Shown: positions 36,167-50,299, counted from the stretch's first letter. The stretch: 64,000 bases of DNA from Panagrolaimus kolymaensis (GCA_028622995.1 JAJQJQ010000025.1:620001-684000), one strand, 5' to 3'. The notes: generated by a model not told the origin, from the letters alone. Program-made: numbers and translations.

Positions 36167-37382
36167 TTGAATCAAATGCAAGGCAGATATTGAGTTCAAA
36201 TTTAAGGTTTAAATATGCAACTCGAAAAAGTGCATTCAAAAATTTCTTTTATTTGATTTTCTTCACAGAAAACCATTTTTATAATTAGTTTTTAGGATTC
36301 TGTGAAGTTTCGAATTTGTTGAATCAAATGCAAGGCAGATATTGAGTACAAATTTAAGGTTTAAATATGCAACTCGAAAAAGTGCATTCAAAAATTTCTT
36401 TTATTTGATTTTCTTCACAGAAAACCATTTTTATAATTAGTTTTTAGGATTCTGTGAAGTTTCGAATTTGTTGAATCAAATGCAAGGCAGATATTGAGTA
36501 CAAATTTAAGGTTTAAATATGCAACTCGAAAAAGTGCATTCAAAAATTTCTTTTATTTGATTTTCTTCACAGAAAACCATTTTTATAATTAGTTTTTAGG
36601 ATTCTGTGAAGTTTCGAATTTGTTGAATCAAATGCAAGGCAGATATTGAGTACAAATTTAAGGTTTAAATATGCAACTCGAAAAAGTGCATTCAAAAATT
36701 TCTTTTATTTGATTTTCTTCACAGAAAACCATTTTTATAATTAGTTTTTAGGATTCTGTGAAGTTTCGAATTTGTTGAATCAAATGCAAGGCAGATATTG
36801 AGTTCAAATTTAAGGTTTAAATATGCAACTCGAAAAAGTGCATTCAAAAATTTCTTTTATTTGATTTTCTTCACAGAAAACCATTTTTATAATTAGTTTT
36901 TAGGATTCTGTGAAGTTTCGAATTTGTTGAATCAAATGCAAGGCAGATATTGAGTACAAATTTAAGGTTTAAATATGCAACTCGAAAAAGTGCATTCAAA
37001 AATTTCTTTTATTTGATTTTCTTCACAGAAAACCATTTTTATAATTAGTTTTTAGGATTCTGTGAAGTTTCGAATTTGTTGAATCAAATGCAAGGCAGAT
37101 ATTGAGTACAAATTTAAGGTTTAAATATGCAACTCGAAAAAGTGCATTCAAAAATTTCTTTTATTTGATTTTCTTCACAGAAAACCATTTTTATAATTAG
37201 TTTTTAGGATTCTGTGAAGTTTCGAATTTGTTGAATCAAATGCAAGGCAGATATTGAGTACAAATTTAAGGTTTAAATATGCAACTCGAAAAAGTGCATT
37301 CAAAAATTTCTTTTATTTGATTTTCTTCACAGAAAACCATTTTTATAATTAGTTTTTAGGATTCTGTGAAGTTTCGAATTTG
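36167..37382 (+). repeat. Doubled 4-monomer unit (2 x 608 bp)
   Basis: One gagttc/tttaaat monomer followed by three gagtac/tttaaat monomers, all caaatgc with gaaaaagtgc, occurs at 36167-36774 and 36775-37382. The gagttc marks at 36193 and 36801 are 608 bp apart. Confidence 0.85.
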
Positions 37383-37534
37383 TTGAATCAAATGCAAGGC
37401 AGATATTGAGTACAAATTTAAGGTTAAAATATGCAACTCGAAAGAATGCATTCAAAAATTTCTTTTATTTGATTTTCTTCACAGAAAACCATTTTTATAA
37501 TTAGTTTTTAGGATTCTGTGAAGTTTCGAATTTG

Positions 37535-39662
37535 TTGAATCAAATGCAAGGCAGATATTGAGTTCAAATTTAAGGTTTAAATATGCAACTCGAAAGAATG
37601 CATTCAAAAATTTCTTTTATTTGATTTTCTTCACAGAAAACCATTTTTATAATTAGTTTTAAGGATTCTGTGAAGTTTCGAATTTGTTGAATCAAATGCA
37701 AGGCAGATATTGAGTACAAATTTAAGGTTTAAATATGCAACTCGAAAAAGTGCATTCAAAAATTTCTTTTATTTGATTTTCTTCACAGAAAACCATTTTT
37801 ATAATTAGTTTTTAGGATTCTGTGAAGTTTCGAATTTGTTGAATCAAATGCAAGGCAGATATTGAGTACAAATTTAAGGTTAAAATATGCAACTCGAAAG
37901 AATGCATTCAAAAATTTCTTTTATTTGATTTTCTTCACAGAAAACCATTTTTATAATTAGTTTTTAGGATTCTGTGAAGTTTCGAATTTGTTGAATCAAA
38001 TGCAAGGCAGATATTGAGTACAAATTTAAGTTTTAAATATGCAACTCGAAAAAGTGCATTCAAAAATTTCTTTTATTTGATTTTCTTCACAGAAAACCAT
38101 TTTTATAATTAGTTTTAAGGATTCTGTGAAGTTTCGAATTTGTTGAATCAAATGCAAGGCAGATATTGAGTACAAATTTAAGGTTAAAATATGCAACTCG
38201 AAAGAATGCATTCAAAAATTTCTTTTATTTGATTTTCTTCACAGAAAACCATTTTTATAATTAGTTTTTAGGATTCTGTGAAGTTTCGAATTTGTTGAAT
38301 CAAATGCAAGGCAGATATTGAGTTCAAATTTAAGGTTTAAATATGCAACTCGAAAGAATGCATTCAAAAATTTCTTTTATTTGATTTTCTTCACAGAAAA
38401 CCATTTTTATAATTAGTTTTAAGGATTCTGTGAAGTTTCGAATTTGTTGAATCAAATGCAAGGCAGATATTGAGTACAAATTTAAGGTTTAAATATGCAA
38501 CTCGAAAAAGTGCATTCAAAAATTTCTTTTATTTGATTTTCTTCACAGAAAACCATTTTTATAATTAGTTTTTAGGATTCTGTGAAGTTTCGAATTTGTT
38601 GAATCAAATGCAAGGCAGATATTGAGTACAAATTTAAGGTTAAAATATGCAACTCGAAAGAATGCATTCAAAAATTTCTTTTATTTGATTTTCTTCACAG
38701 AAAACCATTTTTATAATTAGTTTTTAGGATTCTGTGAAGTTTCGAATTTGTTGAATCAAATGCAAGGCAGATATTGAGTACAAATTTAAGGTTTAAATAT
38801 GCAACTCGAAAAAGTGCATTCAAAAATTTCTTTTATTTGATTTTCTTCACAGAAAACCATTTTTATAATTAGTTTTAAGGATTCTGTGAAGTTTCGAATT
38901 TGTTGAATCAAATGCAAGGCAGATATTGAGTACAAATTTAAGGTTTAAATATGCAACTCGAAAAAGTGCATTCAAAAATTTCTTTTATTTGATTTTCTTC
39001 ACAGAAAACCATTTTTATAATTAGTTTTAAGGATTCTGTGAAGTTTCGAATTTGTTGAATCAAAAGCAAGGCAGATATTGAGTACAAATTTAAGGTTAAA
39101 ATATGCAACTCGAAAGAATGCATTCAAAAATTTCTTTTATTTGATTTTCTTCACAGAAAACCATTTTTATAATTAGTTTTTAGGATTCTGTGAAGTTTCG
39201 AATTTGTTGAATCAAAAGCAAGGCAGATATTGAGTACAAATTTAAGGTTTAAATATGCAACTCGAAAAAGTGCATTCAAAAATTTCTTTTATTTGATTTT
39301 CTTCACAGAAAACCATTTTTATAATTAGTTTTTAGGATTCTGTGAAGTTTCGAATTTGTTGAATCAAATGCAAGGCAGATATTGAGTACAAATTTAAGGT
39401 TAAAATATGCAACTCGAAAGAATGCATTCAAAAATTTCTTTTATTTGATTTTCTTCACAGAAAACCATTTTTATAATTAGTTTTTAGGATTCTGTGAAGT
39501 TTCGAATTTGTTGAATCAAATGCAAGGCAGATATTGAGTTCAAATTTAAGGTTTAAATATGCAACTCGAAAGAATGCATTCAAAAATTTCTTTTATTTGA
39601 TTTTCTTCACAGAAAACCATTTTTATAATTAGTTTTAAGGATTCTGTGAAGTTTCGAATTTG
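37535..39662 (+). repeat. 5-mer and 8-mer repeat cluster marked by gagttc/tttaaat/ttttaagg
   Basis: The marker monomer (gagttc, tttaaat, gaaagaatgc, ttttaagg) starts at 37535, 38295 and 39511. The spacings are 760 bp (5 monomers) and 1216 bp (8 monomers), together 1976 bp (13 monomers). The longer spacing contains the inserted caaaagc pair at 39055 and 39207. A private agttttaaat lies at 38030-38039. Confidence 0.8.
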
Positions 39663-39813
39663 TTGAATCAAATGCAAGGCAGATATTGAGTACAAATTTA
39701 AGGTTTAAATATGCAACTCGAAAAAGTGCATTCAAAAATTTCTTTTATTTGATTTTCTTCACAGAAAACCATTTTTATAATTAGTTTTAGGATTCTGTGA
39801 AGTTTCGAATTTG
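39663..39813 (+). repeat. 151-bp monomer with a 1-bp T deletion
   Basis: The T-run at 39781-39790 reads agttttagg instead of agtttttagg. This is the first break in the 152-bp register of the window. The deletion lies in the loop of the inverted repeat. Confidence 0.9.
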
Positions 39814-40117
39814 TTGAATCAAATGCAAGGCAGATATTGAGTACAAATTTAAGGTTAAAATATGCAACTCGAAAAAGTGCATTCAAAAATTTCTTTTATT
39901 TGATTTTCTTCACAGAAAACCATTTTTATAATTAGTTTTTAGGATTCTGTGAAGTTTCGAATTTGTTGAATCAAATGCAAGGCAGATATTGAGTACAAAT
40001 TTAAGGTTTAAATATGCAACTCGAAAGAATGCATTCAAAAATTTCTTTTATTTGATTTTCTTCACAGAAAACCATTTTTATAATTAGTTTTTAGGATTCT
40101 GTGAAGTTTCGAATTTG

Positions 40118-40267
40118 TTGAATCAAATGCAAGGCAGATATTGAGTACAAATTTAAGGTTAAAATATGCAACTCGAAAAAGTGCATTCAAAAATTTCTTT
40201 TATTTGATTTTCTTCACAGAAAACCATTTTTAATTAGTTTTTAGGATTCTGTGAAGTTTCGAATTTG
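40118..40267 (+). repeat. 150-bp monomer with a 2-bp deletion
   Basis: The loop reads catttttaattag near 40224-40236 where other monomers have catttttataattag. One TA is missing, probably by slippage. It is the only 2-bp deletion I found. Confidence 0.9.
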
Positions 40268-43155
40268 TTGAATCAAATGCAAGGCAGATATTGAGTACAA
40301 ATTTAAGGTTAAAATATGCAACTCGAAAAAGTGCATTCAAAAATTTCTTTTATTTGATTTTCTTCACAGAAAACCATTTTTATAATTAGTTTTAAGGATT
40401 CTGTGAAGTTTCGAATTTGTTGAATCAAATGCAAGGCAGATATTGAGTTCAAATTTAAGGTTAAAATATGCAACTCGAAAGAATGCATTCAAAAATTTCT
40501 TTTATTTGATTTTCTTCACAGAAAACAATTTTTATAATTAGTTTTTAGGATTCTGTGAAGTTTCGAATTTGTTGAATCAAATGCAAGGCAGATATTGAGT
40601 TCAAATTTAAGGTTAAAATATGCAACTCGAAAGAATGCATTCAAAAATTTCTTTTATTTGATTTTCTTCACAGAAAACCATTTTTATAATTAGTTTTTAG
40701 GATTCTGTGAAGTTTCGAATTTGTTGAATCAAATGCAAGCCAGATATTGAGTACAAATTTAAGGTTAAAATATGCAACTCGAAAAAGTGCATTCAAAAAT
40801 TTCTTTTATTTGATTTTCTTCACAGAAAACCATTTTTATAATTAGTTTTTAGGATTCTGTGAAGTTTCGAATTTGTTGAATCAAATGCAATCCAGATATT
40901 GAGTACAAATTTAAGGTTAAAATATGCAACTCGAAAAAGTGCATTCAAAAATTTCTTTTATTTGATTTTCTTCACAGAAAACTATTTTTATAATTAGTTT
41001 TTAGGATTCTGTGAAGTTTCGAATTTGTTGAATCAAATGCAAGGCAGATATTGAGTACAAATTTAAGGTTAAAATATGCAACTCGAAAAAGTGCATTCAA
41101 AAATTTCTTTTATTTGATTTTCTTCACAGAAAACCATTTTTATAATTAGTTTTTAGGATTCTGTGAAGTTTCGAATTTGCTGAATCAAATGCAAGGCAGA
41201 TATTGAGTACAAATTTAAGGTTAAAAAATGCAACTCGAAAAAGTGCATTCAAAAATTTCTTTTATTTGATTTTCTTCACAGAAAACCATTTTTATAATTA
41301 GTTTTTAGGATTCTGTGAAGTTTCGAATTTGTTGAATCAAAAGCAAGGCAGATATTGAGTACAAATTTAAGGTTAAAATATGCAACTCGAAAAAGTGCAT
41401 TCAAAAATTTCTTTTATTTGATTTTCTTCACAGAAAACCATTTTTATAATTAGTTTTTAGGATTCTGTGAAGTTTCGAATTTGTTGAATCAAATGCAAGG
41501 CAGATATTGAGTACAAATTTAAGGTTAAAAAATGCAACTCGAAAAAGTGCATTCAAAAATTTCTTTTATTTGATTTTCTTCACAGAAAACCATTTTTATA
41601 ATTAGTTTTTAGGATTCTGTGAAGTTTCGAATTTGTTGAATCAAAAGCAAGGCAGATATTGAGTACAAATTTAAGGTTAAAATATGCAACTCGAAAAAGT
41701 GCATTCAAAAATGTCTTTTATTTGATTTTCTTCACAGAAAACCATTTTTATAATTAGTTTTTAGGATTCTGTGAAGTTTCGAATTTGTTGAATCAAATGC
41801 AAGGCAGATATTGAGTTCAAATTTAAGGTTAAAATATGCAACTCGAAAGAATGCATTCAAAAATTTCTTTTATTTGATTTTCTTCACAGAAAACCATTTT
41901 TATAATTAGTTTTTAGGATTCTGTGAAGTTTCGAATTTGCTGAATCAAATGCAAGGCAGATATTGAGTACAAATTTAAGGTTAAAATATGCAACTCGAAA
42001 AAGTGCATTCAAAAATTTCTTTTATTTGATTTTCTTCACAGAAAACCATTTTTATAATTAGTTTTTAGGATTCTGTGAAGTTTCGAATTTGTTGAATCAA
42101 ATGCAAGGCAGATATTGAGTACAAATTTAAGGTTAAAATATGCAACTCGAAAAAGTGCATTCAAAAATTTCTTTTATTTGATTTTCTTCACAGAAAACCA
42201 TTTTTATAATTAGTTTTAAGGATTCTGTGAAGTTTCGAATTTGTTGAATCAAATGCAAGGCAGTTATTGAGTTCAAATTTAAGGTTAAAATATGCAACTC
42301 GAAAGAATGCATTCAAAAATTTCTTTTATTTGATTTTCTTCACAGAAAACCATTTTTATAATTAGTTTTTAGGATTCTGTGAAGTTTCGAATTTGTTGAA
42401 TCAAATGCAAGGCAGATATTGAGTACAAATTTAAGGTTTAAATATGCAACTCGAAAGAATGCATTCAAAAATTTCTTTTATTTGATTTTCTTCACAGAAA
42501 ACCATTTTTATAATTAGTTTTTAGGATTCTGTGAAGTTTCGAATTTGTTGAATCAAATGCAAGGCAGATATTGAGTACAAATTTAAGGTTTAAATATGCA
42601 ACTCGAAAGAATGCATTCAAAAATTTCTTTTATTTGATTTTCTTCACAGAAAACCATTTTTATAATTAGTTTTTAGGATTCTGTGAAGTTTCGAATTTGT
42701 TGAATCAAATGCAAGGCAGATATTGAGTACAAATTTAAGGTTAAAATATGCAACTCGAAAAAGTGCATTCAAAAATTTCTTTTATTTGATTTTCTTCACA
42801 GAAAACCATTTTTATAATTAGTTTTTAGGATTCTGTGAAGTTTCGAATTTGTTGAATCAAATGCAAGGCAGATATTGAGTACAAATTTAAGGTTTAAATA
42901 TGCAACTCGAAAAAGTGCATTCAAAAATTTCTTTTATTTGATTTTCTTCACAGAAAACCATTTTTATAATTAGTTTTTAGGATTCTGTGAAGTTTCGAAT
43001 TTGTTGAATCAAATGCAAGGCAGATATTGAGTACAAATTTAAGGTTAAAATATGCAACTCGAAAAAGTGCATTCAAAAATTTCTTTTATTTGATTTTCTT
43101 CACAGAAAACCATTTTTATAATTAGTTTTTAGGATTCTGTGAAGTTTCGAATTTG
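40268..43155 (+). repeat. Heterogeneous B-monomer domain
   Basis: Nineteen B monomers with ttaaaat, tttaaat or ttaaaaaatg. Two adjacent dimers at 41180-41483 and 41484-41787 (ttaaaaaatg then caaaagc) are 304 bp apart. Cassette variants gcaagccag (40724), gcaatccag (40876) and a first-base c (41180, 41940) appear here. An aaaactattt change near 40981 and aaatgtctt near 41710 are seen as well. Confidence 0.7.
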
Positions 43156-44219
43156 TTGAATCAAATGCAAGGCAGATATTGAGTACAAATTTAAGGTTTA
43201 AATATGCAACTCGAAAGAATGCATTCAAAAATTTCTTTTATTTGATTTTCTTCACAGAAAACCATTTTTATAATTAGTTTTTAGGATTCTGTGAAGTTTC
43301 GAATTTGTTGAATCAAATGCAAGGCAGATATTGAGTACAAATTTAAGGTTAAAATATGCAACTCGAAAAAGTGCATTCAAAAATTTCTTTTATTTGATTT
43401 TCTTCACAGAAAACCATTTTTATAATTAGTTTTTAGGATTCTGTGAAGTTTCGAATTTGTTGAATCAAATGCAAGGCAGATATTGAGTACAAATTTAAGG
43501 TTTAAATATGCAACTCGAAAAAGTGCATTCAAAAATTTCTTTTATTTGATTTTCTTCACAGAAAACCATTTTTATAATTAGTTTTTAGGATTCTGTGAAG
43601 TTTCGAATTTGTTGAATCAAATGCAAGGCAGATATTGAGTACAAATTTAAGGTTTAAATATGCAACTCGAAAGAATGCATTCAAAAATTTCTTTTATTTG
43701 ATTTTCTTCACAGAAAACCATTTTTATAATTAGTTTTTAGGATTCTGTGAAGTTTCGAATTTGTTGAATCAAATGCAATCCAGATATTGAGTACAAATTT
43801 AAGGTTTAAATATGCAACTCGAAAAAGTGCATTCAAAAATTTCTTTTATTTGATTTTCTTCACAGAAAACCATTTTTATAATTAGTTTTTAGGATTCTGT
43901 GAAGTTTCGAATTTGTTGAATCAAATGCAAGGCAGATATTGAGTACAAATTTAAGGTTAAAATATGCAACTCGAAAGAATGCATTCAAAAATTTCTTTTA
44001 TTTGATTTTCTTCACAGAAAACCATTTTTATAATTAGTTTTTAGGATTCTGTGAAGTTTCGAATTTGTTGAATCAAATGCAAGGCAGATATTGAGTACAA
44101 ATTTAAGGTTTAAATATGCAACTCGAAAAAGTGCATTCAAAAATTTCTTTTATTTGATTTTCTTCACAGAAAACCATTTTTATAATTAGTTTTTAGGATT
44201 CTGTGAAGTTTCGAATTTG
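43156..44219 (+). repeat. 7-monomer version of the 8-mer unit (1064 bp)
   Basis: Order: tttaaat with gaaagaatgc, ttaaaat, tttaaat, tttaaat with gaaagaatgc, gcaatccag with tttaaat, gaaagaatgc, tttaaat. Compared with the following unit, one ttaaaat monomer is missing after the gcaatccag monomer. Confidence 0.65.
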
Positions 44220-45435
44220 TTGAATCAAATGCAAGGCAGATATTGAGTTCAAATTTAAGGTTAAAATATGCAACTCGAAAGAATGCATTCAAAAATTTCT
44301 TTTATTTGATTTTCTTCACAGAAAACCATTTTTATAATTAGTTTTTAGGATTCTGTGAAGTTTCGAATTTGTTGAATCAAATGCAAGGCAGATATTGAGT
44401 ACAAATTTAAGGTTAAAATATGCAACTCGAAAAAGTGCATTCAAAAATTTCTTTTATTTGATTTTCTTCACAGAAAACCATTTTTATAATTAGTTTTTAG
44501 GATTCTGTGAAGTTTCGAATTTGTTGAATCAAATGCAAGGCAGATATTGAGTACAAATTTAAGGTTTAAATATGCAACTCGAAAAAGTGCATTCAAAAAT
44601 TTCTTTTATTTGATTTTCTTCACAGAAAACCATTTTTATAATTAGTTTTTAGGATTCTGTGAAGTTTCGAATTTGTTGAATCAAATGCAAGGCAGATATT
44701 GAGTACAAATTTAAGGTTAAAATATGCAACTCGAAAGAATGCATTCAAAAATTTCTTTTATTTGATTTTCTTCACAGAAAACCATTTTTATAATTAGTTT
44801 TTAGGATTCTGTGAAGTTTCGAATTTGTTGAATCAAATGCAATCCAGATATTGAGTACAAATTTAAGGTTTAAATATGCAACTCGAAAAAGTGCATTCAA
44901 AAATTTCTTTTATTTGATTTTCTTCACAGAAAACCATTTTTATAATTAGTTTTTAGGATTCTGTGAAGTTTCGAATTTGTTGAATCAAATGCAAGGCAGA
45001 TATTGAGTACAAATTTAAGGTTAAAATATGCAACTCGAAAAAGTGCATTCAAAAATTTCTTTTATTTGATTTTCTTCACAGAAAACCATTTTTATAATTA
45101 GTTTTTAGGATTCTGTGAAGTTTCGAATTTGTTGAATCAAATGCAAGGCAGATATTGAGTACAAATTTAAGGTTAAAATATGCAACTCGAAAGAATGCAT
45201 TCAAAAATTTCTTTTATTTGATTTTCTTCACAGAAAACCATTTTTATAATTAGTTTTTAGGATTCTGTGAAGTTTCGAATTTGTTGAATCAAATGCAAGG
45301 CAGATATTGAGTACAAATTTAAGGTTTAAATATGCAACTCGAAAAAGTGCATTCAAAAATTTCTTTTATTTGATTTTCTTCACAGAAAACCATTTTTATA
45401 ATTAGTTTTTAGGATTCTGTGAAGTTTCGAATTTG
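44220..45435 (+). repeat. 8-monomer higher-order unit, copy 1 (1216 bp)
   Basis: The unit starts with a gagttc/gaaagaatgc monomer and has a gcaatccag cassette in slot five (44828). The gagttc marks at 44245 and 45461 are 1216 bp apart. Confidence 0.75.
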
Positions 45436-46651
45436 TTGAATCAAATGCAAGGCAGATATTGAGTTCAAATTTAAGGTTAAAATATGCAACTCGAAAGAAT
45501 GCATTCAAAAATTTCTTTTATTTGATTTTCTTCACAGAAAACCATTTTTATAATTAGTTTTTAGGATTCTGTGAAGTTTCGAATTTGTTGAATCAAATGC
45601 AAGGCAGATATTGAGTACAAATTTAAGGTTAAAATATGCAACTCGAAAAAGTGCATTCAAAAATTTCTTTTATTTGATTTTCTTCACAGAAAACCATTTT
45701 TATAATTAGTTTTTAGGATTCTGTGAAGTTTCGAATTTGTTGAATCAAATGCAAGGCAGATATTGAGTACAAATTTAAGGTTTAAATATGCAACTCGAAA
45801 AAGTGCATTCAAAAATTTCTTTTATTTGATTTTCTTCACAGAAAACCATTTTTATAATTAGTTTTTAGGATTCTGTGAAGTTTCGAATTTGTTGAATCAA
45901 ATGCAAGGCAGATATTGAGTACAAATTTAAGGTTAAAATATGCAACTCGAAAAAGTGCATTCAAAAATTTCTTTTATTTGATTTTCTTCACAGAAAACCA
46001 TTTTTATAATTAGTTTTTAGGATTCTGTGAAGTTTCGAATTTGTTGAATCAAATGCAATCCAGATATTGAGTACAAATTTAAGGTTAAAATATGCAACTC
46101 GAAAGAATGCATTCAAAAATTTCTTTTATTTGATTTTCTTCACAGAAAACCATTTTTATAATTAGTTTTTAGGATTCTGTGAAGTTTCGAATTTGTTGAA
46201 TCAAATGCAAGCCAGATATTGAGTACAAATTTAAGGTTAAAATATGCAACTCGAAAAAGTGCATTCAAAAATTTCTTTTATTTGATTTTCTTCACAGAAA
46301 ACCATTTTTATAATTAGTTTTTAGGATTCTGTGAAGTTTCGAATTTGTTGAATCAAATGCAAGGCAGATATTGAGTACAAATTTAAGGTTAAAATATGCA
46401 ACTCGAAAAAGTGCATTCAAAAATTTCTTTTATTTGATTTTCTTCACAGAAAACCATTTTTATAATTAGTTTTTAGGATTCTGTGAAGTTTCGAATTTGT
46501 TGAATCAAATGCAAGGCAGATATTGAGTACAAATTTAAGGTTTAAATATGCAACTCGAAAAAGTGCATTCAAAAATTTCTTTTATTTGATTTTCTTCACA
46601 GAAAACCATTTTTATAATTAGTTTTTAGGATTCTGTGAAGTTTCGAATTTG
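45436..46651 (+). repeat. 8-monomer higher-order unit, copy 2 (1216 bp)
   Basis: The slot order matches copy 1 with allele switches: slot four has gaaaaagtgc, slot five (46044, gcaatccag) has gaaagaatgc and ttaaaat, and slot six (46196) has gcaagccag. Cassette and body alleles have been reshuffled, as expected of gene conversion. Confidence 0.65.
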
Positions 46652-46803
46652 TTGAATCAAATGCAAGGCAGATATTGAGTACAAATTTAAGGTTAAAATA
46701 TGCAACTCGAAAAAGTGCATTCAAAAATTTCTTTTATTTGATTTTCTTCACAGAAAACCATTTTTATAATTAGTTTTTAGGATTCTGTGAAGTTTCGAAT
46801 TTG

Positions 46804-49800
46804 TAGAAATAAACACGACCAAGATATTGAGTACAAATTTAAGGTTAAAATATGCAACTCGAAAGAATACATTCAAAAATTTCTTTTATTTGATTTTCTT
46901 CACAGAAAACCATTTTTATAATTAGTTTTTAGGATTCTGTGAAGTTTCGAATTTGTTGAATCAAATGCAAGGCAGATATTGAGTACAAATTTAAGGTTAA
47001 AATATGCAACTCGAAAAAGTGCATTCAAAAATTTCTTTTATTTGATTTTCTTCACAGAAAACCATTTTTATAATTAGTTTTTAGGATTCTGTGAAGTTTC
47101 GAATTTGTTGAATCAAATGCAAGGCAGATATTGAGTACAAATTTAAGGTTAAAATATGCAACTCGAAAAAGTGCATTCAAAAATTTCTTTTATTTGATTT
47201 TCTTCACAGAAAACCATTTTTATAATTAGTTTTTAGGATTCTGTGAAGTTTCGAATTTGCTGAATCAAATGCAAGGCAGATATTGAGTACAAATTTAAGG
47301 TTAAAATATGCAACTCGAAAAAGTGCATTCAAAAATTTCTTTTATTTGATTTTCTTCACAGAAAACCATTTTTATAATAAGTTTTTAGGATTCTGTGAAG
47401 TTTCGAATTTGTTGAATCAAATGCAAGGCAGATATTGAGTACAAATTTAAGGTTAAAATATGCAACTCGAAAAAGTGCATTCAAAAATTTCTTTTATTTG
47501 ATTTTCTTCACAGAAAACCATTTTTATAATTAGTTTTTAGAATTCTGTGAAGTTTCGAATTTGTTGAATCAAATGCAAGGCAGATATTGAGTACAAATTT
47601 AAGGTTAAAATATGCAACTCGAAAAAGTGCATTCAAAAATTTCTTTTATTTGATTTTCTTCACAGAAAACCATTTTTATAATTAGTTTTTAGGATTCTGT
47701 GAAGTTTCGAATTTGTAGAAATAAACACGACCAAGATATTGAGTACAAATTTAAGGTTAAAATATGCAACTCGAAAGAATACATTCAAAAATTTCTTTTA
47801 TTTGATTTTCTTCACAGAAAACCATTTTTATAATTAGTTTTTAGGATTCTGTGAAGTTTCGAATTTGTTGAATCAAATGCAAGGCAGATATTGAGTTCAA
47901 ATTTAAGGTTTAAATATGCAACTCGAAAAAGTGCATTCAAAAATTTCTTTTATTTGATTTTCTTCACAGAAAACCATTTTTATAATTAGTTTTTAGGATT
48001 CTGTGAAGTATCGAATTTGTTGAATCAAATGCAAGGCAGATATTGAGTACAAATTTAAGGTTTAAATATGCAACTCGAAAAAGTGCATTCAAAAATTTCT
48101 TTTATTTGATTTTCTTCACAGAAAACCATTTTTATAATTAGTTTTTAGGATTCTGTGAAGTTTCGAATTTGTTGAATCAAAAGCAAGGCAGATATTGAGT
48201 ACAAATTTAAGGTTAAAATATGCAACTCGAAAAAGTGCATTCAAAAATTTCTTTTATTTGATTTTCTTCACAGAAAACCATTTTTATAATTAGTTTTAAG
48301 GATTCTGTGAAGTTTCGAATTTGTTGAATCAAATGCAAGGCAGATATTGAGTACAAATTTAAGGTTAAAATATGCAACTCGAAAAAGTGCATTGAAAAAT
48401 TTCTTTTTATTGATTTTCTTCACAGAAAACCATTTTTATAATTAGTTTTTAGGATTCTGTGAAGTTTCGAATTTGTTGAATCAAATGCAAGGCAGATATT
48501 GAGTACAAATTTAAGGTTTAAATATGCAACTCGAAAAAGTGCATTCAAAAATTTCTTTTATTTGATTTTCTTCACAGAAAACCATTTTTATAATTAGTTT
48601 TAAGGATTCTGTGAAGTTTCGAATTTGTTGAATCAAATGCAAGGCAGATATTGAGTACAAATTTAAGGTTAAAATATGCAACTCGAAAAAGTGCATTCAA
48701 AAATTTCTTTTATTTGATTTTCTTCACAGAAAACCATTTTTATAATTAGTTTTTAGGATTCTGTGAAGTTTCGAATTTGTTGAATCAAATGCAAGGCAGA
48801 TATTGAGTACAAATTTAAGGTTTAAATATGCAACTCGAAAAAGTGCATTCAAAAATTTCTTTTATTTGATTTTCTTCACAGAAAACCATTTTTATAATTA
48901 GTTTTTAGGATTCTGTGAAGTTTCGAATTTGTTGAATCAAATGCAAGGCAGATATTGAGTACAAATTTAAGGTTTAAATATGCAACTCGAAAAAGTGCAT
49001 TCAAAAATTTCTTTTATTTGATTTTCTTCACAGAAAACCATTTTTATAATTAGTTTTTAGGATTCTGTGAAGTTTCGAATTTGTTGAATCAAATGCAAGG
49101 CAGATATTGAGTACAAATTTAAGGTTAAAAAATGCAACTCGAAAAAGTGCATTCAAAAATTTCTTTTATTTGATTTTCTTCACAGAAAACCATTTTTATA
49201 ATTAGTTTTTAGGATTCTGTGAAGTTTCGAATTTGTTGAATCAAATGCAAGGCAGATATTGAGTACAAATTTAAGGTTTAAATATGCAACTCGAAAAAGT
49301 GCATTCAAAAATTTCTTTTATTTGATTTTCTTCACAGAAAACCATTTTTATAATTAGTTTTTAGGATTCTGTGAAGTTTCGAATTTGCTGAATCAAATGC
49401 AAGGCAGATATTGAGTACAAATTTAAGGTTAAAATAAGCAACTCGAAAAAGTGCATTCAAAAATTTCTTTTATTTGATTTTCTTCACAGAAAACCATTTT
49501 TATAATTAGTTTTTAGGATTCTGTGAAGTTTCGAATTTGTAGAAATAAACACGACCAAGATATTGAGTACAAATTTAAGGTTTAAATATGCAACTCGAAA
49601 AAGTGCATTCAAAAATTTCTTTTATTTGATTTTCTTCACAGAAAACCATTTTTATAATTAGTTTTAAGGATTCTGTGAAGTTTCGAATTTGTTGAATCAA
49701 ATGCAAGGCAGATATTGAGTACAAATTTAAGGTTAAAATATGCAACTCGAAAAAGTGCATTCAAAAATTTCTTTTATTTGATTTTCTTCACAGAAAACCA

Positions 49801-50299
49801 TTTTTATAATAAGTTTTTAGGATTCTGTGAAGTTTCGAATTTGTTGAATCAAATGCAAGGCAGATATTGAGTACAAATTTAAGGTTAAAATATGCAACTC
49901 GAAAAAGTGCATTCAAAAATTTCTTTTATTTGATTTTCTTCACAGAAAACCATTTTTATAATTAGTTTTTAGGATTCTGTGAAGTTTCGAATTTGCTGAA
50001 TCAAATGCAAGGCAGATATTGAGTACAAATTTAAGGTTAAAATATGCAACTCGAAAGAATGCATTCAAAAATTTCTTTTATTTGATTTTCTTCACAGAAA
50101 ACCATTTTTATAATTAGTTTTTAGGATTCTGTGAAGTTTCGAATTTGTTGAATCAAATGCAAGGCAGATATTGAGTTCAAATTTAAGGTTTAAATATGCA
50201 ACTCGAAAAAGTGCATTCAAAAATTTCTTTTATTTGATTTTCTTCACAGAAAACCATTTTTATAATTAGTTTTTAGGATTCTGTGAAGTTTCGAATTTG
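46804..50299 (+). repeat. B domain with three isolated A-cassette monomers
   Basis: A cassettes start at 46804 and 47716 (both with gaaagaatac) and at 49540 (with tttaaat and ttttaagg), spaced 912 and 1824 bp, i.e. 6 and 12 monomers. The rest are B. Private changes are tagaattc near 47540, gaagtatcg near 48009, ataataag near 47377 and 49808, ttctttttattg near 48401, and aaaataagc near 49434. Confidence 0.75.

Noticed and set aside
48395..48420. Possible 1-bp insertion in the T-run (ttctttttattg)
   Set aside because: Counting shows the monomer is still 152 bp; it is two compensating substitutions or a tiny inversion, not a length change.
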